A program made the position numbers and the translations under genes. Below the pieces are notes generated by a model. The model worked only from the letters and a program-made list of their open reading frames with translations. It was not told the DNA's origin and ran no database searches. Shown piece after piece: positions 1-6,049 of a stretch of 7,244 nucleotides of DNA (positions are counted from its first letter, which is position 1; every line of letters begins with the position of its first letter). This stretch comes from an uncultured Candidatus Berkelbacteria bacterium (lineage in GTDB: Bacteria > Patescibacteriota > UBA1384 > CAILIB01): positions 1 to 7,244 of the forward strand of contig CALBLZ010000184.1 in assembly GCA_937895715.1 (NCBI GenBank), given 5' to 3'.

Positions 1-28
1 TAGTGAAAGCTAGTGGAGATTTACAACT

Positions 29-34
29 ATAGTA
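29..34 (-). promoter_or_regulatory. Possible promoter pointing out of the left edge
   Basis: TACTAT on the minus strand sits within CGTACTATA, a 9-mer also found at the uvrB promoter. It lies after the uvrB hairpin and could start a gene beyond position 1. No convincing -35 is seen. The rest of 1-72 shows no supported gene. Confidence 0.25.
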
Positions 35-47
35 CGCTGAATTTGCC

Positions 48-66
48 TGCTCTTGTATACAGAGCA
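48..66 (-). other. Small stem-loop downstream of uvrB
   Basis: TGCTCT and AGAGCA form a 6-bp stem around a 7-nt loop, 6 bp after the uvrB stop. The following minus-strand bases (GGCAAATTC) are not T-rich, so it is a poor intrinsic terminator, but its position fits a 3'-end structure for uvrB mRNA. Confidence 0.3.
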
Positions 67-72
67 AGAATC

Positions 73-2082
73 TTACCTCTCCTGCAGACGTTTTATCTCG
101 TCGCGGATTTCGGCGGCGCGTTCGTAATCGAGTTGAAGAGCGGCTTGGCGCATCTGTTCTTTAAGCTCCTCGAGGTAGTTGGCGCGCTGGACGGCTGACA
201 TCTTTTTGTAGCTGCCGCGGCCCTGTTCGAGTTCGCGCTGGGCTTCTGTTGGCAGAGCAACACCAATTTTTTTATTCATGAGCTGCGGCACAATACCGTG
301 TTCGGTGTTGTAGGATTCCTGAGTAGTGCGCCGCCGTGCAGTTTCGTCGATAGCGTACTGCATAGACTTGGTAATTCGGTCGGCATACATAATTACCTGT
401 CCATCTGGGTGACGGGCGGCTCGACCAATGGTTTGGGTGAGTGATGTGGCAGAGCGCAGGAAACCTTCTTTATCGGCGTCGAGAATTGCCACCAGGCTAA
501 CCTCGGGCAAATCGAGGCCCTCTCGCAAAAGGTTAATGCCTACAACAACGTCGTAGGTGCCGCGGCGTAGATCTTGGAGGATTTCGGTTCGTTCAAGTGT
601 TTCGATATCCGAGTGTAGGTGGCTTACGCGAATTCCTTGACTCAAAATGTATTCCGCAACATCTTCTGCCATTCGTTTAGTGAGTGTGGTCACAAGCACG
701 CGCTGTCCTAGTGCAATGCGCTTTTTGATTTCCTCCAGCAGATCAGCGATCTGGCCCTCAGTTGGCTTGATTACAATTACAGGGTCGAGGATGCCAGTTG
801 GGCGGATTAGCTGCTCTGCCACTGGCTCATACGCAGGTTTACCTTGAATGCGGCGCTCCTGCTGTTCGGTTTTAGCTTGCTCGAGTTCCCACTGAGCAGG
901 GGTGGCTGAAACATATACAGTTTGCCCCTGTCGTTCGCGGAACTCATCGAAGGTGAGAGGGCGGTTATCGCGGGCAGCTTGCAACCGGAAACCGTAATCG
1001 ACAAGGGTTCCTTTGCGGGCGCGGTCACCGTTGTACATGCCGCCAATCTGGGGGATGGTCATGTGTGACTCATCAACAATAAGCAGGTAGTCGTTCGGGA
1101 AGTAATCGAGTAGTACAGACGGTGCGGTTCCGGGAGCTCGCCTATCGAAGTAGCGAGAGTAATTTTCGATACCGTTCACACTGCCAGTGGCAAGAATCAT
1201 TTCGAGATCGTAGGAGACCCGCTCGTGTAGGCGCTGGGCTTCTACCAGCTTGCCTGCGGCCTTAAGAGTGGCCACTTCGTTGTGGAGATCGGTTTCAATC
1301 TGGCTTAAAATCGCCGGGCGATCTTCTTCGCTTGTCATGTAGTGTTTAGCCGGAAAGATCTCGATTTCTTCGAGGGTTTTAAGCTTGTTGCCTGTGATTG
1401 GGTCGAGCAGGTGAATCTCTTCGATTTCGTCGCCAAATTGGGTGAGGCGAATTTGGAAATCGTCGTAGGCAGGAAAGATGGTGATCCGGTCGCCGTGCAC
1501 GCTGTAACGCCCTCGGCGGAGATCGATATCGTTGCGCTCGTACTGCATGTCGGTAAGCCTGCGAGTAAGCTGCTGGCGCCCGATTTTTTCTTTGAGGTGA
1601 ATTGTGTAGTTTGCAGCCTTGTACAAATCTGGGGAGCCCAAGCCATAGATGCAGGAAACTGACGCAACAATTATTACATCGCGCCTGGTAAGTAGAGCGT
1701 GAGTAGTGGCGTGGCGAAACTTTTCGATCTCCTGGTTGATGTCAGCCTCTTTTGCAATGTAGGTATCGGAGCGGGGAATGTAAGCCTCGGGCTGGTAGTA
1801 GTCGTAGTACGAAACAAAATACTGTACCGAGTTGTTTGGAAAGAACTCGCGCAGCTCTGCGAACAGCTGGGCGGCAAGTGTTTTATTGTGTGCAAGCACC
1901 AGGGTAGGGCGCTCTAGCTGGCTGATTACATTGGCCATGGTAAAGGTTTTGCCAGAACCTGTTACACCAAGTAGTACCTGGCTTTTAACGCCAGCCTGTA
2001 AGTTTTCGGTGAGCTGCTTGATTGCCGTTGGTTGGTCGCCGGTTGGTGAGAATGGAGCAGCGAGCTGAAAGAGAGGGTCCAT
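73..2082 (-). CDS. uvrB: UvrB, excinuclease ABC subunit B
   Basis: UvrB is the damage-verifying helicase-like subunit of the UvrABC nucleotide excision repair complex. UvrA loads it onto DNA and UvrC is then recruited to cut around the lesion. The 669-residue product is of normal family length. Visible motifs are: the N-terminal block with GDQPTAI (15-21), Walker A GVTGSGKT (39-46), the tyrosine-rich beta-hairpin YYDYYQPEAYIP (92-103) that inserts between DNA strands, the Walker B-type DESH (337-340), SATP (392-395), motif VI QTIGRAARH (550-558), and a C-terminal UVR domain (about 633-669) that contacts UvrC. The start is supported because the canonical N-terminal block follows directly. A stretch of about 14 extra residues lies after SATPAQWELE (roughly 402-425), where I recall most UvrBs having a short loop. 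The gene is head-to-head with the glycosidase gene. A promoter-like element sits so close to the ATG that the mRNA may be leaderless. The identification is secure. Confidence 0.98.
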   Translation of the reverse strand: MDPLFQLAAPFSPTGDQPTAIKQLTENLQAGVKSQVLLGVTGSGKTFTMANVISQLERPTLVLAHNKTLAAQLFAELREFFPNNSVQYFVSYYDYYQPEAYIPRSDTYIAKEADINQEIEKFRHATTHALLTRRDVIIVASVSCIYGLGSPDLYKAANYTIHLKEKIGRQQLTRRLTDMQYERNDIDLRRGRYSVHGDRITIFPAYDDFQIRLTQFGDEIEEIHLLDPITGNKLKTLEEIEIFPAKHYMTSEEDRPAILSQIETDLHNEVATLKAAGKLVEAQRLHERVSYDLEMILATGSVNGIENYSRYFDRRAPGTAPSVLLDYFPNDYLLIVDESHMTIPQIGGMYNGDRARKGTLVDYGFRLQAARDNRPLTFDEFRERQGQTVYVSATPAQWELEQAKTEQQERRIQGKPAYEPVAEQLIRPTGILDPVIVIKPTEGQIADLLEEIKKRIALGQRVLVTTLTKRMAEDVAEYILSQGIRVSHLHSDIETLERTEILQDLRRGTYDVVVGINLLREGLDLPEVSLVAILDADKEGFLRSATSLTQTIGRAARHPDGQVIMYADRITKSMQYAIDETARRRTTQESYNTEHGIVPQLMNKKIGVALPTEAQRELEQGRGSYKKMSAVQRANYLEELKEQMRQAALQLDYERAAEIRDEIKRLQER

Positions 2083-2089
2083 ACCCTGT

Positions 2090-2118
2090 ATAGTACGGAT
2101 TTGTTCGGTTTTTGTACA
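2090..2118 (-). promoter_or_regulatory. Probable uvrB promoter, leaderless type
   Basis: On the minus strand TGTACA (2118-2113) and TACTAT (2095-2090) are separated by exactly 17 bp, matching 4 of 6 bases of TTGACA and resembling TATAAT. The -10 ends only 7 bp before the uvrB ATG at 2082, so transcription would start at or within a base or two of the start codon. No usable Shine-Dalgarno is present. Confidence 0.55.
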
Positions 2119-2150
2119 GTATTTTTCTGGGCGTTTCGAACCAGCTTAGG

Positions 2151-2156
2151 TATACT
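2151..2156 (+). promoter_or_regulatory. -10 element for the glycosidase gene
   Basis: TATACT (5 of 6 to TATAAT) ends 6 bp before ATG 2163, the position expected for a leaderless transcript. No good -35 hexamer is found 16-18 bp upstream (the sequence there is TGGGCG), so this promoter rests on the -10 alone. It shares the 80-bp divergent region 2083-2162 with uvrB. Confidence 0.4.
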
Positions 2157-2162
2157 GTGGCT

Positions 2163-4202
2163 ATGAAACTGCTCGGCCGCTTTTTGTTTTGCACTGCGCT
2201 CGCGTTTTTGGCTATCGCTGCATATGCTACATTTTTGCCAGCACCCAAAACTCAGCAGGTAGCCACTGCGCCAGAGCCTGCACCGACACCGCGCACATTT
2301 GCTGCAAGTGGCGTAACACCTCGCTCGGCTGATTCCTTTGTTGATGCGATCGGTGTGAATGTTCATTTGTTTTACCAGTCGTACAATACGAATAGTCATT
2401 TTTCTGATGTCTTCAACTCGGTGATTAAGCCTCGGATGAGTGAGCTTGGCGTGCGCGTAATTCGAGACCACGTTACAACAACTGGCTCAGGCCCCGGTGA
2501 GTTCAAGGCGATGGCGGTAAAGATGGGAAGCTTGCGTACCGATACCGGGTTCCCGATTCGTCTTATCCAAACCACACATTTTTTTAAGGCGGGGGTTGCT
2601 ATCGATAGTCGCTACCCAAGCCATGCTTGCTTCACACCAAAGCTAGTAGCCATGATTCAAGGTGGTACGGTGCCCTGCGGCCCACTGATCGGGCAGTCAA
2701 TTCCTGCAATACCGATAGTGGCGGTGGAAATGCCGAATGAAATTGACCACTGCGCTTCTTTTGAAGCATTTTGCCAGTCAGCGGTCGACGATCCGGCTAT
2801 CCCGGGCACCTGGTATGAAAAATCAATTGTAAAGAGCGGTGATTGGCCAGGTCTCATACATACCCAAACCCAAGACCTCTACAATGCGCTGCAAAGCTCG
2901 TCTGTTACTAGGAATATCCCGATAATCGGACCTTCATTTGTGCACGTAAAGGATTTTGCTGGTATTCCATACGGCGGTTCTACCCTGCTTACTTACTTAC
3001 AAGGGCAAGCTAATTTGTATGGTGCTGGTAATGCTCATGTGTACTGTACAACTCGTCCAATCTCCTGGTGCCTAGATACTCCAGCTATCAATGCTACGGT
3101 ACTTGCCCCAGTTGAAGGTTTCTTTACTGGAAAACCAATCTGGACTACTGAGACTGGGTCAAGCGTCTACGATATGTCAGCAAGCATTATTCACAGTGAG
3201 CTGCAAATTGCGAAAATGACGCTGCGCGGCCTCTTTGATTTATACGATAGGGGTCATCCCTACGTTGTGCTATATGAGCTCTTTGACGAACAGCAGGCCG
3301 CTACCCCACGCGAGCAACATTTTGGTCTCATTAATTCTGACGGAACTGTGAAGCCCAGCTTTACCGCACTCAAGAACCTTATAGATCTTCTCGAGGAGGC
3401 GCCTGGGGTGACAATTAATCCGGTGCCACTTTCATATTCAATTACCAAAACAGGAGGTGGGACATCGGGCCTGCGCTCAACACTATTTCGAAAAACTAAT
3501 GGGAACTACTACATCGTGGTACGCAACGAGGCAATTACCATTACCGACGCCGATCAAAGTGTGGCGAGCACGGTAACCATTACTGATGCGATTAGTTCAG
3601 TAAAGGTGTACCGACCGCGATTGAGCACCGCTCCTCAGCAAACCTTTACAACAGGAACCTTCAGCCTGACTGTTCCTGATGATATTCTGGTGCTCGAAGT
3701 GATTCCGCCACCACCGCCACCAACGAGTGGAGGTGGAGACACAGGCGGAACAACAGGAGGAGGCGCAACTGGTGGTGGTGACACAGGCGGAACAACAGGA
3801 GGGGGCACAACTGGCGGTTCAACAACTGGCGGTTCCACAGGCGGAACAACTGGAGGCACGGTGAAGAAAGCTACACCTAAGCCCACTTCAACTCCTTCTC
3901 CTGGCGCAACTGCAGCTCCAGAGGAGGCTACCCCAGAACCCGTTGCTACAGTAGAGGCGACACCTGCGCCGGTAGACGAATCTAAGGTTATAGCTGAGCC
4001 ACTCGGCCGCACGGACGTTGTGGTTGAAGCGACGTGGTTTAACAAGCTTCTCAAATCGCTTGACTGGTTTGTTGATACGCAAGAGAAACGAGAACGTACC
4101 CAGGGGATTGGGTACGGCACGGGAGTCTTCTTGCTTTTGGTGCTGCTTGGTAGATCAATCTTGGTACACCGCCTCTACGGCGCGCATGTGCGACAGCTCT
4201 AG
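2163..4202 (+). CDS. Membrane-anchored clan GH-A-like glycoside hydrolase with Gly/Thr-rich linker
   Basis: This 679-residue protein is probably a cell-surface retaining glycosidase of the TIM-barrel type (clan GH-A, resembling GH5/GH39-type enzymes); the substrate is unknown. Layout: hydrophobic signal or anchor segment (7-25); barrel-like domain (about 57-410) with GVNVH and LGVRVIRDH strands; acid/base-type motif MPNEID (N192, E193); HxY motif (H292, Y294); nucleophile-type motif TTETG (E330); a beta-rich domain (about 416-514); a run of six prolines (515-520); a Gly/Thr linker (523-566); a Pro/Thr/Ala/Glu stalk (to about 605); and a hydrophobic helix (about 650-668) with a short basic tail. 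Six cysteines in the barrel (156, 172, 197, 204, 295, 303) could form disulfides outside the cell. I chose ATG 2163 because the signal-like segment starts there; an upstream ATG at 2112 would run through the promoter region. Its TAG overlaps the trmD stop. The domain type is inferred from motifs, and an inactive relative is possible. Confidence 0.8.
   Translation: MKLLGRFLFCTALAFLAIAAYATFLPAPKTQQVATAPEPAPTPRTFAASGVTPRSADSFVDAIGVNVHLFYQSYNTNSHFSDVFNSVIKPRMSELGVRVIRDHVTTTGSGPGEFKAMAVKMGSLRTDTGFPIRLIQTTHFFKAGVAIDSRYPSHACFTPKLVAMIQGGTVPCGPLIGQSIPAIPIVAVEMPNEIDHCASFEAFCQSAVDDPAIPGTWYEKSIVKSGDWPGLIHTQTQDLYNALQSSSVTRNIPIIGPSFVHVKDFAGIPYGGSTLLTYLQGQANLYGAGNAHVYCTTRPISWCLDTPAINATVLAPVEGFFTGKPIWTTETGSSVYDMSASIIHSELQIAKMTLRGLFDLYDRGHPYVVLYELFDEQQAATPREQHFGLINSDGTVKPSFTALKNLIDLLEEAPGVTINPVPLSYSITKTGGGTSGLRSTLFRKTNGNYYIVVRNEAITITDADQSVASTVTITDAISSVKVYRPRLSTAPQQTFTTGTFSLTVPDDILVLEVIPPPPPPTSGGGDTGGTTGGGATGGGDTGGTTGGGTTGGSTTGGSTGGTTGGTVKKATPKPTSTPSPGATAAPEEATPEPVATVEATPAPVDESKVIAEPLGRTDVVVEATWFNKLLKSLDWFVDTQEKRERTQGIGYGTGVFLLLVLLGRSILVHRLYGAHVRQL
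3729..3812 (+). repeat. Two tandem 42-bp repeats encoding a Gly/Thr linker
   Basis: Two adjacent 42-bp units (3729-3770 and 3771-3812) encode 14 residues each, [14 protein letters not shown] and [14 protein letters not shown]. They share an identical 23-bp core (3738-3760 and 3780-3802). Shorter degenerate GGSTT/GGTT units continue to about 3860. The in-frame repeat forms the flexible linker between the enzyme domain and the membrane stalk, and could vary in copy number between strains. Confidence 0.85.
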
Positions 4203-4900
4203 CGCGGATTGGTGCGTTTTCGGGCCTGCTCGAGACGCCACGCTGCGATTGCGGCGTGGTTACCTGAAATAAGGACATCAGGTACGCTCTCACCACGGAA
4301 TTCTGCTGGCCGGGTGTAGTGAGGATACTCAAGGAGGCGCTCGCCAGTTTCAGGGTCGATGAGGCTGTGGCTTTCTTCTTCTGGTGAAGTTTCGGTAATA
4401 ACACCCGGCACAAGACGACTCACGGCATCGACAATGGTGAGAGCTGGCAGCTCACCTCCGGTGAGTACAAAGTCGCCGATGGAAATCTCGCGGTCAACGA
4501 AGCTGCGAATACGCTCGTCGAAGCCTTCGTAGTGGCCACAGATGAGAGTGATCTGCTCGTAGTTGGTAGATAGCTCTTCAGTAGTTACTTGCGTAAACCG
4601 AGCCCCTTGAGGGCAGAGGAGGATGCTTTGACGTTTTGGTCCAACCTTCGCTTCATCCAGTTCTGCAGTTACCGCTTCGAGGCAGGCAACGAGCACATCA
4701 ACCTTAAGCAGCATACCGGCCCCTCCGCCGTACGGAGTATCGTCGACGGTGCGGTGCTTATCGGTGCTGTAGTCTCGCAGGTTATGCAGCTCTACCTGCA
4801 CGTGGCCAGCAGATTGAGCGCGCTTTAAAATCGAGGTGTTGAGCACCTCGGCGAGCATTTCGGGGAATAGGGTAATAATGTCGAATCGCATTTCACGCAT
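4199..4900 (-). CDS. trmD: TrmD, tRNA (guanine-N1-)-methyltransferase (m1G37)
   Basis: TrmD transfers a methyl group from S-adenosylmethionine to N1 of G37 in tRNAs, which prevents +1 frameshifting. It acts as a homodimer of the SPOUT trefoil-knot family. The 233-residue product shows the N-terminal [11 protein letters not shown] (5-15), [13 protein letters not shown] (51-63), the knot segments around LLCPQGARF (94-102), [12 protein letters not shown] (120-131) and [15 protein letters not shown] (140-154), then EYPHYTRP (191-198) and SGNH...[10 protein letters not shown] (212-230). The loop between the two domains (about 173-190), which carries the catalytic acidic residue in this family, looks longer than usual. 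ATG at 4891 is an alternative start that would match typical family N-termini; 4900 is kept because a GAGG lies about 13 nt upstream. A strong terminator separates it from khpA, and a TACTAT -10 candidate suggests its own promoter. Its stop overlaps that of the convergent glycosidase gene. Confidence 0.97.
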   Translation of the reverse strand: MREMRFDIITLFPEMLAEVLNTSILKRAQSAGHVQVELHNLRDYSTDKHRTVDDTPYGGGAGMLLKVDVLVACLEAVTAELDEAKVGPKRQSILLCPQGARFTQVTTEELSTNYEQITLICGHYEGFDERIRSFVDREISIGDFVLTGGELPALTIVDAVSRLVPGVITETSPEEESHSLIDPETGERLLEYPHYTRPAEFRGESVPDVLISGNHAAIAAWRLEQARKRTNPR

Positions 4901-4917
4901 GCTAGCAGAAAAACCTC

Positions 4918-4923
4918 ATAGTA
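4918..4923 (-). promoter_or_regulatory. Possible trmD promoter (-10 element)
   Basis: TACTAT on the minus strand, the same hexamer as in front of uvrB, lies 17 bp before ATG 4900 and just after the khpA terminator, so trmD needs a start here. The -35 region is poor: it overlaps the T-tract of the terminator and a palindrome at 4929-4938. Confidence 0.4.
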
Positions 4924-4938
4924 AGAAGGGTGTACACC

Positions 4939-4961
4939 AAAAAACCGCCCCGGAGGGCGGT
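4939..4961 (-). terminator. Rho-independent terminator after khpA
   Basis: On the minus strand ACCGCCC, a TCCG tetraloop and GGGCGGT form a 7-bp GC-rich stem (4961-4955 with 4950-4944), continuing directly into a run of six T (4944-4939, the first T being the last stem base). It begins 11 bp after the khpA stop. It is the clearest terminator in the window and separates khpA from trmD. Confidence 0.9.
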
Positions 4962-4972
4962 GGTTTGTGCTG

Positions 4973-5347
4973 TTAGGCTAGTTCGTCGTGGGGAATGTCT
5001 TTGAGGGCGTCGGCGAGTGAGTCGGTACCGGGGGCTTCATCGGCCATTGGGGCGTCGTCGCGCATGTCGCGAGGGGTGTAGCCTTTGCCACCTTCTGGCT
5101 CGATGATTTTCAGGTTAGTGCGCTCGTTGTGCTTTGCTCCAAGGACTCGTAGGATAGTGCGCAGTGCTTTCGCGGTGCGACCTTCTTTACCAATGATGGT
5201 GGACATATCAGCTGCGTTCACGTGGAGGGAGATGAGAGTTCCCATGTCGTCCACAATGCGCTCAGTTTTTACATCTTCCGGGTGATCGACGATCGAGGAA
5301 ACAACAAACTCGACAAATTCTTGATCAAAGTGCTTCTTATCGGCCAT
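4973..5347 (-). CDS. khpA: KhpA-type KH-domain RNA-binding protein
   Basis: This is a small KH-domain RNA-binding protein of the KhpA (YlqC) family, which in Firmicutes partners with KhpB/Jag and affects cell envelope growth and RNA metabolism; the role in this lineage is not shown. The N-terminal part (about 6-82) carries the family pattern EFVEFVVSSIVDHPEDV (10-26) and the nucleic-acid-binding GxxG loop IIGKEGRTAKALRTIL, with G53-K-E-G56. About 40 further residues (85-124) are hydrophilic and acidic, ending in DELA. They make the 124-residue protein longer than the roughly 75-80 residues usual for the family. The neighbours agree: rpsP lies 81 bp upstream, and rpsP-khpA-rimM-trmD is the common order, but rimM is missing. 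A -35/-10 pair at 5399-5404 and 5376-5381 and a downstream intrinsic terminator suggest it can be transcribed on its own as well as from rpsP. Confidence 0.92.
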   Translation of the reverse strand: MADKKHFDQEFVEFVVSSIVDHPEDVKTERIVDDMGTLISLHVNAADMSTIIGKEGRTAKALRTILRVLGAKHNERTNLKIIEPEGGKGYTPRDMRDDAPMADEAPGTDSLADALKDIPHDELA

Positions 5348-5375
5348 GCCTGATTACTACGGCTAGATTACTTTG

Positions 5376-5404
5376 AGTATACGTGCCGTATAACCTGAGC
5401 GCAA
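5376..5404 (-). promoter_or_regulatory. Possible khpA promoter
   Basis: In the 81-bp rpsP-khpA gap, TTGCGC (5404-5399) and TATACT (5381-5376) lie on the minus strand with a 17-bp spacer. The predicted start would leave a leader of about 20 nt before ATG 5347, with no convincing Shine-Dalgarno. An internal promoter would let khpA be expressed apart from rpsP. Confidence 0.4.
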
Positions 5405-5428
5405 TATAGAAGGCTTTCCAGAGCGGAT

Positions 5429-5965
5429 TTAGGCGACCTTTTCTTCTGTTTCGGGTGTAGCTTCTTCGGCTACTTCGGTGTCGTCTGCTGGAGCTGCAGC
5501 GTCTTCTTCCTTTGTATCTTCTTCTGGAGTTGCTTCTTCAGCTGTGACGTCTTCTTCAGCTTCGGTCTCGGTAGCAGCTTCCTCGGCAACAGCGACTTCC
5601 TCTGCAACTGCGGCCTCTTCCATAACCTCTTCTGGGACTTCGGCAGCTACTGCAGGAGCCTTTTCGGCAGCCGGAGCGTCTTCTTTAGGCTTTGGTGTGT
5701 AGAAGTTGTGTACCTTCTTTGATGCGTCGAGAACGCCTACCTTTACAAGGAGGTTGGTAACGGTATCGGAGGACTGGGCACCTTTAGCAAGCCACATGCG
5801 AACCTTATCTTGGTCTACAACGAGCTGCTTGCCAGGGTGAGCTGGGTGGTAGTGACCGACGATATCGATAGATTTGCCGTTCAGCTTTGAACGCTTTTCT
5901 TGCACAACAATACGATAGTGCGGATCGTGAGCTTTACCGGTGCGGGTGAGGCGAATAACGAGCAT
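5429..5965 (-). CDS. rpsP: 30S ribosomal protein S16 with long acidic C-terminal tail
   Basis: S16 is a primary-binding protein of the 30S subunit that helps fold the 5' domain of 16S rRNA. Residues 1-90 match the family: MLVIRLTRTGKAHDPHYRIV (1-20), a GHYHP turn (37-41), and the MWLAKGAQSSDTVTNLLVK block (57-75). Residues 94-178 are a low-complexity Ala/Glu/Val/Thr tail with 27 Glu and 6 Asp against 4 Lys (my count), so a net charge near -29. That is the opposite of a normal rRNA-binding extension, and it roughly doubles the size of the protein. The tail is in frame, uninterrupted, and ends at a TAA, so it is not an obvious read-through artefact. No Shine-Dalgarno sequence is evident before the ATG. 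The 84-bp gap from fmt holds two stem-loops. Gene identity is certain; the function of the tail is unknown. Confidence 0.97.
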   Translation of the reverse strand: MLVIRLTRTGKAHDPHYRIVVQEKRSKLNGKSIDIVGHYHPAHPGKQLVVDQDKVRMWLAKGAQSSDTVTNLLVKVGVLDASKKVHNFYTPKPKEDAPAAEKAPAVAAEVPEEVMEEAAVAEEVAVAEEAATETEAEEDVTAEEATPEEDTKEEDAAAPADDTEVAEEATPETEEKVA

Positions 5966-5991
5966 GATTGCGGGGCGTGAATTCCAATAAA

Positions 5992-6007
5992 AAATAGAAG
6001 GCTATTT
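5992..6007 (-). terminator. Weak AT-rich hairpin with T-tract between fmt and rpsP
   Basis: On the minus strand AAATAG, loop CCTT and CTATTT form a 6-bp stem followed by TTTATT. The stem has only one G-C pair, so termination would be inefficient at best. Together with the hairpin at 6022-6040 it may attenuate fmt read-through or insulate rpsP. It could also be chance, since the region is AT-rich. Confidence 0.3.
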
Positions 6008-6021
6008 GCTCCACGTACTGT

Positions 6022-6040
6022 ACCAGAAGCGCATTCTGGT
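6022..6040 (-). other. Stem-loop just after fmt
   Basis: A perfect 7-bp inverted repeat, ACCAGAA and TTCTGGT around a 5-nt loop, starts 9 bp after the fmt stop codon. No T-tract follows on the minus strand, so it is not a standard terminator. It could protect the 3' end of the def-fmt message, terminate weakly, or be a protein-binding site. Confidence 0.45.
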
Positions 6041-6049
6041 GTCTAGTCG

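Noticed and set aside
13..198. Plus-strand frame of 61 residues at the left edge
   Set aside because: Mostly antisense to the UvrB C-terminal UVR domain, with no recognisable protein features or promoter.
1342..1662. Plus-strand frame of 106 residues inside uvrB
   Set aside because: Fully antisense to conserved UvrB coding sequence; no family resemblance.
2096..2145. LexA/SOS box near uvrB
   Set aside because: A CGAAC half-site (2107-2103, minus) and a TTCGAA are present, but no complete CGAACnnnnGTTCG or CTGT-n8-ACAG site could be read.
1962..2471. Minus-strand frame of 169 residues spanning the uvrB start and the glycosidase 5' end
   Set aside because: Overlaps two well-supported genes in other frames and crosses both promoters; composition is unlike a real protein.
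3635..4120. Minus-strand frame of 161 residues rich in Pro and Val
   Set aside because: Antisense of the Gly/Thr repeat linker; the bias comes from the repeat.
4929..4970. Terminator for the plus-strand glycosidase gene
   Set aside because: The hairpin has its T-tract on the minus strand only, and it lies beyond trmD, over 700 bp past the glycosidase stop.
5478..5702. Plus-strand Ser/Ala-rich frame of 74 residues
   Set aside because: Antisense of the Glu/Ala-rich tail of S16; low complexity on one strand creates an open frame on the other.
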